Part shown: positions 7,101 to 12,442 of the stretch, piece after piece
Position numbering within the stretch: position 1 is the first letter of the stretch
Layout of the letters: the number at the start of each line of letters is the position of its first letter
NCBI GenBank assembly: GCA_026709725.1
Contig: JAPOSK010000607.1
Coordinates: 1-12,784 of the forward strand
Origin: Paracoccaceae bacterium
GTDB taxonomy: Bacteria > Pseudomonadota > Alphaproteobacteria > Rhodobacterales > Rhodobacteraceae
Length of the DNA stretch: 12,784 nucleotides
Direction of reading: 5' to 3'
The notes under the pieces: model-generated
What the model was told of the DNA's origin: nothing
The model's input: only the letters and a program-made list of their open reading frames with translations
Databases searched by the model: none
Translations under genes and position numbers: made by a program

Positions 7101-9548
7101 GATTGCTGAAGGGTCTTCACCATAGTACTCCGGTGCCATTTTCAGCACTTCTTCGGCAACTTTTTTCGATACTCCATATTGGCCAGAAATAATTTCCGCC
7201 GCTGTATTAAAATCATCTTTGAATTGCCTGGCAATTCCAACAATGTTGTTTTTCAATGTCCGCTTGGATTCTTGGTCGATTTCCCATCTTTCAAAAAACC
7301 ACTTCGCTTTCTGTTTATTAGTCCTGAAATCGGTTTTTATTTTGCCGTCACGATCCCTCCAATTACCGGCAGTTTCAGGAGTCCATCCCTTTGGTGGAGT
7401 GCCAAGTATATCTATCTTTGGCGTATCATCAAGCTCTGCATCCCCCTCTGCTTCCGGTTCAGGTTCAGGCTCGGTGACAGCATCCGGTTTCGGCTTAACC
7501 GGAGTTTGCGGGGAATCCACAAGGGCTTGAATGGCTTCGGGGTTGTTCGCCGTGTCGGTCGCGTCCTTTAGAACGCTGTCTTTCTTGCTGCCGGTCGAAA
7601 ACACCTTGCCGGTCGGCTTGTGCGTCGCCGTGAAAAGCTGCGTGTCATCGCTCCAAGTAACTTCGATGTCTTCCCCAATCGACACGGGGGAACGCTCTTT
7701 GGCGACCCGCTCCTCTTCCGCCTTCGCCTCGGCGTCGGCCTTGTCTTTGGCCTCCTGTTCCTTTTGACGTGTCGCCTCGGCCTCTTGATCGGCTATCCTT
7801 TTCTCGCCGTCGCGGATGATTTCGTCAATCACGTTGCGAGACTGCTCGGGGTACTGCGTCCACTCCTTGCTGTTCCGCAGTTTCTTCATTGCCTCAAGCG
7901 ATTGCGGGTCTTCATTCTCGACCCAGCTATTCATCAAACGGGCGAACTCAAGGGAATAGGTTTCCATTTCCGCCGATGGCTTTTCCTCCTTGACGTTGTA
8001 CACCAGCGGATTTTCGGCCAGCCCGCCCTCGTCGTCGCGAACCGTGCCTATCAAGTTCCCCTCTTCGTCGAAAACGCGGGCCAACCCGCCTTCCATCTTG
8101 ACGGTGCCTTGCGCCGAAGGGGTGTTGCCGTAATCGACCTCCACCCTCTGCCCGTCCACCAAGTCGCCGGGGTTGAGCAACTGCCGCTTGCCTTTCGCGG
8201 CCAACGCTTCAAGGTTCAGCGAGGATTGATCGCGGTCGGCGGCATCCATGTTGATGATGTTCGAGCCGGATGTCCCCGGCTCGGCGGCGGGCTGCTGCTG
8301 TTGCGGCGTGTCTGCCTGTGTCGTTGTTTCGACGCCATCACCGCCAGTGTCCGGTGGGGTCGGGGTAGGTTCGGGCTGTGTGGGCGCGGCATCTTCCGGC
8401 GGCTTGTCCGAATCGTCTTTCATCTTCCGGCGGCGGCTGATTTCCTCTGCCGCCGTGGTTGGTGTGCTGATCGCGCCGCCCGCCAAAGCGCCGGTCACGC
8501 CGCCTTGAAGCGAGCCTTGCAGCAACTGTGCGGCAATCTCTTGGGTGGGCTTGCCTTTCCACGCTTCCGTGCCGGCGCTCGCGCCCACCTGCTCGATAGG
8601 CTCTTGAATCGCCTCGGTCGCGCCCTCGATGGCCGACCGGCGGGCCAAAGCTCCGCCAACCCGCTTGGCAACCCCTTTGGCTCCCTCTCCGGCAACAGGT
8701 TCGGCCAGCTTGTCCGTGAGACCGAACACCTTGCTCGCGCCAATCCGCTCAAGACCCGCGCTTGCCACAGCCGCTGGAAGCGCCGCGAAAAAATCGCCCA
8801 CGTCCGCATCGTCGCGCAGCTCGTTTTCCGCCCTCTCCCCCGCAATCTCGCCGGCGCGGGCCGCAGCATAGCCTGGAAGGTTGGCAACCGCCGCCACCAT
8901 GTCGGGCAGGGAAACCACGCCTTCCTCAAGCGCGTATGGCAGGAAGTTCTTTAGGGGGGATTCCAGCAACTCTTCCCACGAGGTGTACCGCTCCTGCTCG
9001 TACTTGCCCTCATGCTCCCGCAGCTTTTTGCCCAATGGCCCCGCGCCCTCGATTATGGCGCGGCCCAAGGGGTTGCTGTAGGCGGCGGCGAACTCGCGGG
9101 ATTGCGTGGCCCGCTGATCCCTTTCCGCAGATGAACGGGTGACGGCTTCACGCTGTTCCGCATCGCGGACAGGCTGCCCGCCAGCGTGTTGCCCGTACCC
9201 CGCCGTGGGGGTGGGCTGGAAAGCGTAGCCGAGCCAGTCAATCGCGGAATCCACCGCCTCGGATGCGCCGCCGGCGAGCTTGGTGGCGCGGTCGGCAACA
9301 CGGCTGCCGACAATCTGCGCCGCGTTGGGCTGCTCATCCCGCCACTCAATCAACCCCGACCGCTGGTCGAAGTCATCCCGCTCCATGTAGTTCGCGTATT
9401 TCTCGTTGTAGAGAATGTCCGCAAGCTCTTCCAAATCCTTTTTGTCTCTTTCACCCGTGCGCTGGGCAAACTCCTCGAATGGCATCCCCATCTGGGGTCC
9501 ATAGTGGTGGTAAAACGATTCGAGAAATGTTTTCGGCAGGGAAAACAA
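1..9548 (-). CDS. Giant phage polyvalent protein: DNA methyltransferase + Strawberry-notch/DarB-like helicase + zincin metallopeptidase (partial, at least 3182 aa)
   Basis: One frame stays open from the TTG at 9548 to the left edge, with no stop seen. Domain order by residue: 1-200 helical; ~205-365 Ala/Gly-rich hydrophobic; ~365-440 Pro/Thr/Gln linker; ~450-515 small beta domain; ~583-620 charged coiled coil; ~700-1010 low-GC helical module between two EPEPEPE linkers; ~1080-1360 N6-adenine methyltransferase (VLEPSAGAGG, NPPF); 1363-1474 Gly/Ser linker; ~1480-2240 SF2 helicase (GDGTGSGKGR, DEAH, GRTHRTDQ); ~2330-2400 helicase-associated region; ~2560-2740 zincin (HEAIH); ~2790 onward conserved C-terminal domain. 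Methyltransferase plus Strawberry-notch helicase is the architecture of P1 DarB, a virion protein that protects ejected DNA from type I restriction. Such fusions with peptidases are known as phage polyvalent proteins. Virion location and antirestriction are inferred from that and from the upstream genes. The C-terminus is missing. Confidence 0.9.
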   Translation of the reverse strand, partial: MFSLPKTFLESFYHHYGPQMGMPFEEFAQRTGERDKKDLEELADILYNEKYANYMERDDFDQRSGLIEWRDEQPNAAQIVGSRVADRATKLAGGASEAVDSAIDWLGYAFQPTPTAGYGQHAGGQPVRDAEQREAVTRSSAERDQRATQSREFAAAYSNPLGRAIIEGAGPLGKKLREHEGKYEQERYTSWEELLESPLKNFLPYALEEGVVSLPDMVAAVANLPGYAAARAGEIAGERAENELRDDADVGDFFAALPAAVASAGLERIGASKVFGLTDKLAEPVAGEGAKGVAKRVGGALARRSAIEGATEAIQEPIEQVGASAGTEAWKGKPTQEIAAQLLQGSLQGGVTGALAGGAISTPTTAAEEISRRRKMKDDSDKPPEDAAPTQPEPTPTPPDTGGDGVETTTQADTPQQQQPAAEPGTSGSNIINMDAADRDQSSLNLEALAAKGKRQLLNPGDLVDGQRVEVDYGNTPSAQGTVKMEGGLARVFDEEGNLIGTVRDDEGGLAENPLVYNVKEEKPSAEMETYSLEFARLMNSWVENEDPQSLEAMKKLRNSKEWTQYPEQSRNVIDEIIRDGEKRIADQEAEATRQKEQEAKDKADAEAKAEEERVAKERSPVSIGEDIEVTWSDDTQLFTATHKPTGKVFSTGSKKDSVLKDATDTANNPEAIQALVDSPQTPVKPKPDAVTEPEPEPEAEGDAELDDTPKIDILGTPPKGWTPETAGNWRDRDGKIKTDFRTNKQKAKWFFERWEIDQESKRTLKNNIVGIARQFKDDFNTAAEIISGQYGVSKKVAEEVLKMAPEYYGEDPSAIIPDKSPKEIERENEDRRKIHDRVKANEILDAAFATIEASSSQPESLMQKYNIARQQEDIEKAREVYRLAEQNYRGNYGEEEAKERLRTAAQLDLLINELDAVDEADMEYDEVHERILDFMETDEFRALPENVKTDARRYIRAGSGSLKSLMNFIAGDGTDVESVQQGQEDITDIEEEATDAEFGDTSDVVEDATVEPEPEPEQKPGDPVGDFSFDILANLSSKRAMDNPSFFKMAEEAFGGTVGEGAFDPQQAYNIGELAMNQYAAMQNMIEMDSARALEVAQDLDDTHKLLPTQTRRTDKKIAYQQFSTPPGYAMAVNWAAGVGEGDQVLEPSAGAGGLAVMARQMGGNVTVNEIEKDRLDVLGRMFGGESVWNEDANHLPAIKSEARESFDVVVMNPPFSNEGARGLVKQGRVTEAHVLAAMKMVAPGGRLVIISGPSFDVRKPGVVSSAMKKEGTIRAVVGMDGSKLYRKYGTTFDNNVTVWDKVTHEQTGVTTIVLDAEAGAKALATGVLPKHEPIVEGRFDNLPDFIKAMEPVRESRGETRNETRPVAPDEGGTTVLEQDGESGETAEQGGGVQHPASSNVGGGKRAESSGESEGRGKRGTVAGGPRDGDPGGDVSGDADRNSVGGRRSAQGSPDGGGKRARPDKLAMESPSAVVEAAKIGEEDKFASYRPTVGTHAKAQPHPGILVESATMGTVNYPSTINYAPSIPEEVISSGGISGAQLEKVVLAGHSHSQMIQGGVKRKGFIDGDGTGSGKGRSIVATIYDNYQQGRKKAVWFSISKNLIHSSKDDFEGVGWKDANVIPATTKAQWTKIAKNNEGIVFSMYSQLAGRLTAQEKQALEEKREGLTDLDYFPRVKLLVDWLGEDFDGVIVFDEAHQMKNAMAVESESAQGRKTKSSRTAQAGLALQNALPNARIYYATATAATEPENLGYLDRLGLWGEGTDFANAQNFVSAISAGGTAGMELVARDLKQMGVYASRSLSYDGVQYEKLEHTLTPEQKQMYDTSAHAWQKAMRDIEAAIGETMPGATEKDKARTKGSMASKFWGDNQRYYNLLMTSMQMPTVIKEIEKDFADGKSVVVQLTNTNEAEQKRQVEKIKGDDDLQLEDIDITPREMLINVITNSYPTAIMQPVRDPESGTIDWKYATDSKGELIQDPALVAKKQALIDEVAAFQLPGNPLDMLLEHFGYDNFAEVSGRSSRIVRKDGKTYEETGLQRKKRAEISAFRDGDKLGLVFTRGGGTGEGYHAGNQFKNKRQRVHFVLQPGWSADTTMQFLGRTHRTDQASAPIYKLVQTNQPAQKRFVATIARRLGQLGALTKGQRDTTGGLFGDADNLEDQYGKGAVNAIIERLQDEDTNRFGDTGISNADVLSRMDLAKAKPEDVQVKQFLNRMLNLESDVQGHLFTLFDDARNDMIEGAVADGTYDTGVEVVKVEQAKIADRQVINVEERSGAETEYLKIAAKRRIKKTAYGDVVRRAEKFYLNKTSGSIFSARPLAAKHADAKTGRMGTRYSMQSIKTSSYAMEWDLKDANKWEEIDEFAKAKELWEKQYEETSELGDTSINMISGAVLPIYGKLGSNKSDLPKVKRVIMDDGSNILGMEMNRNQLKGLFRRLGVGMEIAQIPPQALYDYVMENPVSATLNDGSMLRPRLLSGELRLEVSPSTWQRQSMMSPGGLMDKMGFQFETINHRRSAFVPTSSGGIEVLARYMENKQVESVREKHTNKDVMDQISYHRPFVTPKKLVRDNKREVFEDARRIVERIAPFATYGQADTIQGGATGSLAFDPETLETVLTVALNTADDPRRIVRHEAIHALKSMGLFSKEEWSALKRQADKQGWFKTYQIQKRYPDEYNGAVPNETAYEEAIAEAYSHWAVNRTSTSAIATRVFKRITDFFRRMVASLRNYGAQPSVGSIFEAVESGKVGRRKPQPQAKGRTSRHVEFDDADREARWQSAAEGVNLTAAGRIREAATDSFRLFTRTWKHLPNDKRSKKKFAEFHEMAYHLSQSQHSAKEKVRGDFERVAKGLGKEDIDLMTRKWVLDDLLWTAGQGMEVPFGYASDSQGDATEKILADLRSVEAKLAEMPHLQERVDLRNKLRDQVAKEMISSGVLTRQQARNPNYFRHQVLEYAQGMAARARAGKTKNPFWHGRKGSEKDINVNYFEAESEWMFKAYTDIATARLLKRLKASKYNLADDLRMRAKKSNASSLNKMAMEDSRIDAALKNRNRAIGMSLSFLRAEVKANQDTLLDVIDPKMKRAMVSFAATGRSAAAEGEYDAKASIFRLMDALTQPNIPESVARQAQIAKASMLAKKKFTADTLGNQYINPLDMEGMLRKLMPDDYADYAVWQPDSKAGDRAMNLNTAST
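1329..1871 (-). other. Zincin metallopeptidase domain of the giant protein (residues ~2560-2740)
   Basis: RHEAIHALKSMGLFSKEEW contains HEAIH (2627-2631), the HExxH zinc motif with catalytic Glu2628. The third ligand is probably a Glu in YEEAIAEAYSHW (2681-2686). The spacing of about 50-55 residues and the GLF..EEW context match the peptidase domains found inside phage polyvalent proteins. The substrate is unknown; self-cleavage between modules or cleavage of a host protein are both possible. Confidence 0.8.
2829..5111 (-). other. Strawberry-notch/DarB-type SF2 helicase domain of the giant protein (residues ~1480-2240)
   Basis: Walker A is GDGTGSGKGR (1569-1578; Lys1576), the GxGTGxGKGR form typical of the Strawberry-notch group. 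Walker B is VIVFDEAHQMKNA (DEAH 1695-1698). Motif III region is YYATATAATEPENLGYL (from 1738), then RLGLWG. Later come FAEVSGRSSRIV, FVLQPGWSADTTMQFLGRTHRTDQ (motif VI, GRTHRTDQ 2097-2104) and the group-specific FLNRMLNLESDVQGHLFTLF (2208-2227). All ATPase residues are intact. The likely activity is ATP-driven DNA translocation or remodelling next to the methylase. Confidence 0.9.
5123..5461 (-). CDS. Embedded (overprinted) gene in the +1 frame of the giant gene, unknown function (112 aa)
   Basis: A complete gene inside the giant gene. It starts at an ATG preceded by AGAGGAG with a 9-nt spacer and ends at TAG, 5125-5123. The protein starts MKQDPWHLMKVEQQYWNKMG and looks globular: four Trp, well-mixed charges, and helices such as LTWAVENAQNLL and VEQSLADLAMAIRAGTYLATLTEILW. 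No signal peptide, membrane segment or known motif is seen. About 84 of 112 codons end in G or C, against about 43 of 112 in the giant frame over the same DNA, which there encodes a low-complexity Gly/Ser/Asp/Arg linker. Codon use thus follows the embedded frame. The frame is also open upstream to 5608, but that part is Arg/Ser/Cys-rich shadow sequence, so the ATG at 5461 is chosen. Family not recognised. It may act with, or regulate, the giant protein (speculation). Confidence 0.75.
   Translation of the reverse strand: MKQDPWHLMKVEQQYWNKMGNPGKLRSKEAAFNTPPVLTWAVENAQNLLANPKDGESVEQSLADLAMAIRAGTYLATLTEILWGEGEVPKDHLMEEVSEQDLISSLWSHRLP
5469..6311 (-). other. N6-adenine DNA methyltransferase domain of the giant protein (residues ~1080-1360)
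   Basis: Motifs in order: IAYQQFSTPPGYA (about residue 1120), a substrate-side motif typical of phage and plasmid DarB-like methylases; motif I VLEPSAGAGG (1146-1155) for S-adenosylmethionine; VNEIEKDRLDVL after motif I; catalytic motif IV VVMNPPFS with NPPF at 1214-1217, the amino-methyltransferase signature; then GGRLVIISG and TTFDNNVTVWDK. All key residues are present, so the domain should be active. The target sequence cannot be read from it. Confidence 0.9.
5471..5477 (-). promoter_or_regulatory. Internal Shine-Dalgarno of the embedded 112-aa gene
   Basis: AGAGGAG on the mRNA strand lies inside the giant gene, 9 nt before the ATG at 5461. In the giant frame these bases fall in codons for Ser-Arg-Gly-Glu of the linker. 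It is as good as the sites of the stand-alone genes and is the main sequence argument for independent translation. Confidence 0.7.
6495..6515 (-). other. Acidic EPEPEPE linker 2 (residues 1012-1018)
   Basis: A second Glu-Pro alternation, followed by QKPGDPVGD, lies just before the region leading into the methyltransferase domain. Together with linker 1 it brackets about 312 residues of different base composition. Confidence 0.7.
7452..7472 (-). other. Acidic EPEPEPE linker 1 (residues 693-699)
   Basis: A Glu-Pro alternation followed by an acidic run (AEGDAELDD) marks a flexible linker at the N-terminal edge of the low-GC module. A second copy lies at residues 1012-1018. Confidence 0.7.
8454..8936 (-). 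other. N-terminal hydrophobic/amphipathic region of the giant protein (residues ~205-365)
   Basis: Ala/Gly-rich helices (LPDMVAAVANLPGYAAARAG, FFAALPAAVASAGLERIGAS) lead into ATEAIQEPIEQ and then a Gly-spaced segment (GSLQGGVTGALAGGAIS). Similar stretches occur near the start of large ejected phage proteins. They could pack as a glycine zipper or cross a membrane during ejection. This is inference from composition; no catalytic motif is present. Confidence 0.5.
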
Positions 9549-9553
9549 GGGAA

Positions 9554-9559
9554 CCCCCT
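9554..9559 (-). promoter_or_regulatory. Ribosome binding site that sets a TTG start for the giant gene
   Basis: AGGGGG begins inside the TAG stop of the 354-aa gene and is followed by a 5-nt spacer and TTG at 9548-9546. The first in-frame ATG codons are residues 20 and 22 and lack an equally good site. Residues 2-19 from the TTG (FSLPKTFLESFYHHYGPQ) look like genuine coding sequence, so the TTG is preferred. Confidence 0.55.
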
Positions 9560-10622
9560 ATGGCTCGTCGGCTCCAAGCCATGCGGGAAGCGCTGTCCTG
9601 CGAACCGTGCCGCCTCCGCCTCCGCCTCCGCTGCGGGCAAGCGGATCGTCTCCGGGCAACTGCGGCCCACCCGTGAAGCTGCCGAGGTCAAGTTCCCTGC
9701 CGTTGAACATCATCTTTCCGGTAGGCCCGTTCTCGTCAAAACCTTCGGTGATATGCTGGTTCAATCTGGGGTCAAGCAAAATCATCCAGTCCTCGACCCT
9801 GCCGCCAAACTCGGCTTGCCGGGATCGGGCCTGCTCATCGTGCGTCATGCCTTGGGCTTCGCCATCCGCCCTCATCATGGCGATTTTTTCGCGGGATTCC
9901 CTGTCACGCTGGTTCTGGTCCGCGTCGAAAGCCCTCTGCGTTTCCGCTTCGACGGCTTCCGCCTCGCGGTCGGCAGCCGCTTCTCCGGCTGCGGCCCCCA
10001 ACTCTTTCATCCGCGCATCCAAGGCCCGCTGATCCTTGTAGATGTTAACGCCGTCCATGAAATGGCGGTTGCGGGTCAGGTCGGCCATCAAAGCCTGATC
10101 TGAAAAGTCGGGCGGCTGGCCGTTCATCGCGCCGCCGGCAAAAGCGCCGAAACTTGAAATCGCCATTTCCTGGGTCGCCGGATCGCTCATAAAGCGCTCC
10201 ATGTCTTCCACATACTTTTGCGCCCGCTGTTCAGGCGGCAGCGACATCAGGGATTCCCGCCAAGCCATTTCAAATTGGCTTTGCCGGGTCAGCTTTTCCC
10301 AAGACCTGTCCTGCTCGTCTTTCCTCATTTGGCCGACTTGCGCCTGCGTTGAAAGCCACTGGTTGGCGAACTCAGGGCCTGCCACGGTCATCAAGGCTTG
10401 CACGTCCCGCTCATCCGGCAGGCTGCTGGTGTTCTTGCCCATCCGCGCCAGGATGCGGGAAACTTCGCGGTTGCGCCGCTTCTCTTCCCGCCGCTCGCGC
10501 ATGGAGTCGCCAATCTCGCGCCCCAAAGCGTAGCCCTGCCCGAGATCGCTCGCGACGGTCGATGGCTGGCCGAAAACCATGCCGGATGGCGCGGTGGGGG
10601 CTGTTGTGAATGGAATCGGCAT
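9558..10622 (-). CDS. Probable internal virion protein, helical and coiled-coil (354 aa)
   Basis: The ATG directly follows the TAG of the 598-aa gene (zero spacing), with AGGGG 9 nt upstream at 10632-10636, so translation is probably coupled. Residues 1-30 are rich in Thr, Pro, Ser and Gly. Residues ~35-70 are strongly basic and helical (RERREEKRRNREVSRILARMG). Residues ~195-260 form an Ala/Glu/Arg/Asp-rich coiled coil. The C-terminus carries a run of seven glycines (residues 332-338, encoded by GGA GGC repeats at about 9610-9630) before a short tail ending PAWLGADEP. No enzyme motif, signal peptide or membrane helix is visible. I do not recognise a named family. Its place between a DNA-transfer-type protein and a giant polyvalent protein suggests a second ejected virion protein; a tail or capsid accessory role is possible. 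Confidence 0.85.
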   Translation of the reverse strand: MPIPFTTAPTAPSGMVFGQPSTVASDLGQGYALGREIGDSMRERREEKRRNREVSRILARMGKNTSSLPDERDVQALMTVAGPEFANQWLSTQAQVGQMRKDEQDRSWEKLTRQSQFEMAWRESLMSLPPEQRAQKYVEDMERFMSDPATQEMAISSFGAFAGGAMNGQPPDFSDQALMADLTRNRHFMDGVNIYKDQRALDARMKELGAAAGEAAADREAEAVEAETQRAFDADQNQRDRESREKIAMMRADGEAQGMTHDEQARSRQAEFGGRVEDWMILLDPRLNQHITEGFDENGPTGKMMFNGRELDLGSFTGGPQLPGDDPLARSGGGGGGGTVRRTALPAWLGADEP

Positions 10623-12419
10623 CTAAATCCACCCCTGCCCTTGCATGAACCCAAAAATGCTTCCGAGTATTTGGAAATCCATTGATTGCTGCTGGCTTTG
10701 CATACCCAGGAAAGTGTTGACCCCGCCAGCCCTCGCGTTGGCCGCGCCTATCGCGCTGGCTCCGGTGGCCTCGTGGATGTACTTCGCCTCGCCCGCTTCG
10801 GCCATGTTCGCCATTCCAATAACCTGGTTGGAGCTTTCCGCACCCCACTGGCCCACGCCGGTCCAGAATTGGCCGAGGTTCGACATGAACTCCCTGCGCT
10901 GGGCCGCAAACTGCTCGTTCTGCGCGTTCAAAATCGATTGCGCCCAGCCGCCGATTTGGAAACTGCGGTCAACCTGCGCCTCGACATTGTTCACATTCTG
11001 CGCCCAAGTCTCGCGGTTGGTCATAAAATCCTGCAACTGCCGGTCGGCGTTCTGGTTAAAGGTCTCGCGGTTGGTCACGTAGTCCTGCAACTGCCGGTCG
11101 GCGTTGATCTGCTCGGTGTCGCGGTTGGTCAAATAGTCCTGCAACGCGACGTCCTGATTGCGGATGTCGGTGTCGCGGTTGAAGCCGGCGTCGCGGAAAT
11201 CCAAATCCTGATCGCGCATCTGCGACTCGCGATTCAAGCGGAACTCCCGCTCGGTCAAATCCTGATCGCGCATCTGCGATTCGCGGTTGAAGGCGTCGGT
11301 TCGGAACTGGTTGTTGATGTTGGACTGATCCGTGTCGCGGTTGGTCACGTAGTCCTGCAACTGCGTGTCCTGATTCCGCATATCGGTCTGCCGGTCGAAT
11401 GTCTGCTGCCGGTAGCGGTTGTCCTGATCGCGCATTTCCGATTGCCGGTTGAAGGCGTCGGTTCGGTAGCGGTTGTCCTGATCGCGCATCTGCGAGTCGC
11501 GGTCAAACGCCTGCAACCTGAAATTGTCGTCCTGCTCGCGGAATCGGTTTTCGCGGTTGGTGCGGTACTGCATCATGGCGCGGTTGTAGGCGTTCTCATA
11601 CTCTTGGGAAGCCAACCCTTGGCCGTGCTTCATCAATGCCTTGTAGGTGGCCCCCATTCGCGCCCCGCTGCCGGCGTTGGCGGCGCGGCGGATAGCCTTC
11701 TCGCCCTCGGACAAGCGGAACTGGTAGCCTTGGTCGCTCTCAAGCAGGTTCCGGTCAACATTGCCGCCGGTTGCAAAATCCTCGTAGCTTTTGTGGCGCA
11801 GGCTGCCGCGCATGGTCTTGTCGTCGTACCCCCGCGTCGATGTCGGGCCTTCCACGTGGGCGCGGTTGGTGAGCGGATCGCGGCCAGCGAATCCGGCCAG
11901 CTTGGGGTCGTTCCCCCGCGTCGCGGTTCGCCCGCCGTGTCCACCGAATGACATGGTGGGATCACGCTCGGAGAGGTAGCTCCCAAGCTCCCCCCTGCCG
12001 CCAAACATCCCGGAAGCACCCCGATTCTCCATCGGGGCGTATCCCTCGCGGTTGATTTCCTCATCGAAGGTGAGGCCCACGCCCGCGTCTTTGAGGGCGT
12101 TGTTCTGCCAGCCGGTCGCGGCTTCCAAGTAGTAGCGCAGATCGTTTTCACTGGTAACCGGATTGGTTCCGGGATTCAGGGATGGGTCGGTGAGGATAGC
12201 CTTGCCAAGGTCGGCGGCGCCGCCAGCCACCGCGTTGATGTTCGCCAAGCCCGCGTCTTTGGTTTGGCGGTGCAGGTCGATGGCTTTTTCGCCGCCAATA
12301 ATGGCGTGTTCGCGGGCAATGTCATTCGCCTTCGCGATGCCTTCGTGGGCTTCATAAGCCAAAGCCGGGTCGGGCTGGTCGATGCCAAGCCACTTGTCGG
12401 CCAATTTTCCTGCGGACAT
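10623..12419 (-). CDS. Internal virion / DNA-transfer-type protein with eleven 18-residue repeats (598 aa)
   Basis: Probable virion protein ejected with the DNA. Residues 1-228 are Gly/Asp/Arg-rich. Residues 229-287 carry DQGYQFR, then EG..A..RAANAGSGARMG, then KHGQGLASQEYENAYNR. This pattern (DPGYxFR..EG..A ... G..ASxEYxNAYNR) recurs in many phage proteins annotated as DNA transfer or ejection proteins. Residues 288-485 are eleven tandem 18-residue units (consensus NR[DE][ST]xxRDQDxxxRxxxF) predicting one long helix. Residues 486-598 are amphipathic, rich in Gly, Ala, Gln and Trp, and end FGFMQGQGWI. The ATG is fixed by AGGAGG 6 nt upstream. The TAG is followed immediately by the ATG of the next gene (TAGATG), so the two products are probably made together, like the successive internal virion proteins of T7-like phages. 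Family assignment is from motif memory; function is inferred. Confidence 0.85.
   Translation of the reverse strand: MSAGKLADKWLGIDQPDPALAYEAHEGIAKANDIAREHAIIGGEKAIDLHRQTKDAGLANINAVAGGAADLGKAILTDPSLNPGTNPVTSENDLRYYLEAATGWQNNALKDAGVGLTFDEEINREGYAPMENRGASGMFGGRGELGSYLSERDPTMSFGGHGGRTATRGNDPKLAGFAGRDPLTNRAHVEGPTSTRGYDDKTMRGSLRHKSYEDFATGGNVDRNLLESDQGYQFRLSEGEKAIRRAANAGSGARMGATYKALMKHGQGLASQEYENAYNRAMMQYRTNRENRFREQDDNFRLQAFDRDSQMRDQDNRYRTDAFNRQSEMRDQDNRYRQQTFDRQTDMRNQDTQLQDYVTNRDTDQSNINNQFRTDAFNRESQMRDQDLTEREFRLNRESQMRDQDLDFRDAGFNRDTDIRNQDVALQDYLTNRDTEQINADRQLQDYVTNRETFNQNADRQLQDFMTNRETWAQNVNNVEAQVDRSFQIGGWAQSILNAQNEQFAAQRREFMSNLGQFWTGVGQWGAESSNQVIGMANMAEAGEAKYIHEATGASAIGAANARAGGVNTFLGMQSQQQSMDFQILGSIFGFMQGQGWI
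10632..10636 (-). promoter_or_regulatory. Ribosome binding site of the 354-aa gene
   Basis: AGGGG lies within the last codons of the 598-aa gene, 9 nt before the ATG at 10622. With the TAGATG junction it implies re-initiation by ribosomes that finish the upstream gene. Confidence 0.5.
10965..11558 (-). repeat. Eleven tandem 54-bp (18-codon) repeats inside the 598-aa gene
   Basis: The units are in frame and all exactly 18 codons. Examples are DRDSQMRDQDNRYRTDAF, NRESQMRDQDLTEREFRL, NRDTDIRNQDVALQDYLT and NRETFNQNADRQLQDFMT. Stretches of near-identical DNA recur on the plus strand, such as the tcgcggttggtcacgtagtc element (near 11068 and 11336) and the cctgatcgcgcatctgcga element. Units at the two ends (from 11558 and near 10965) are the most diverged. 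No indel breaks the 54-bp period. Eighteen residues equal five helical turns (18/5 = 3.6) and can be read as heptad plus hendecad. Confidence 0.9.
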
Positions 12420-12425
12420 TTGCCA

Positions 12426-12431
12426 CCTCCT
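12426..12431 (-). promoter_or_regulatory. Shine-Dalgarno of the 598-aa gene
   Basis: A perfect AGGAGG with a 6-nt spacer before the ATG at 12419, in the 23-nt gap between two genes. It is the strongest ribosome binding site in the window, consistent with a protein needed in quantity. Confidence 0.8.
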
Positions 12432-12442
12432 GCCCGAATAGT

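Noticed and set aside
8495..8929. 144-codon minus-strand frame inside the giant gene
   Set aside because: Arg/Pro/Ser-rich shadow with no normal protein composition. The giant frame carries the structured sequence.
7620..8954. 444-codon plus-strand open frame
   Set aside because: It lies fully antisense to the giant gene, whose frame here has normal linker, beta-domain and coiled-coil sequence. The product is Arg/Leu/Phe-rich without domain logic.
10686..11951. 421-codon plus-strand frame with hydrophobic Val/Leu repeats
   Set aside because: It is the antisense shadow of the 18-residue repeats and neighbouring parts of the 598-aa gene. Its periodicity is inherited from the 54-bp units.
11633..12151. 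172-codon minus-strand frame inside the 598-aa gene
   Set aside because: Thr/Ala/Arg-rich shadow. The 598-aa frame over the same bases includes the conserved DQGYQFR and related motifs.
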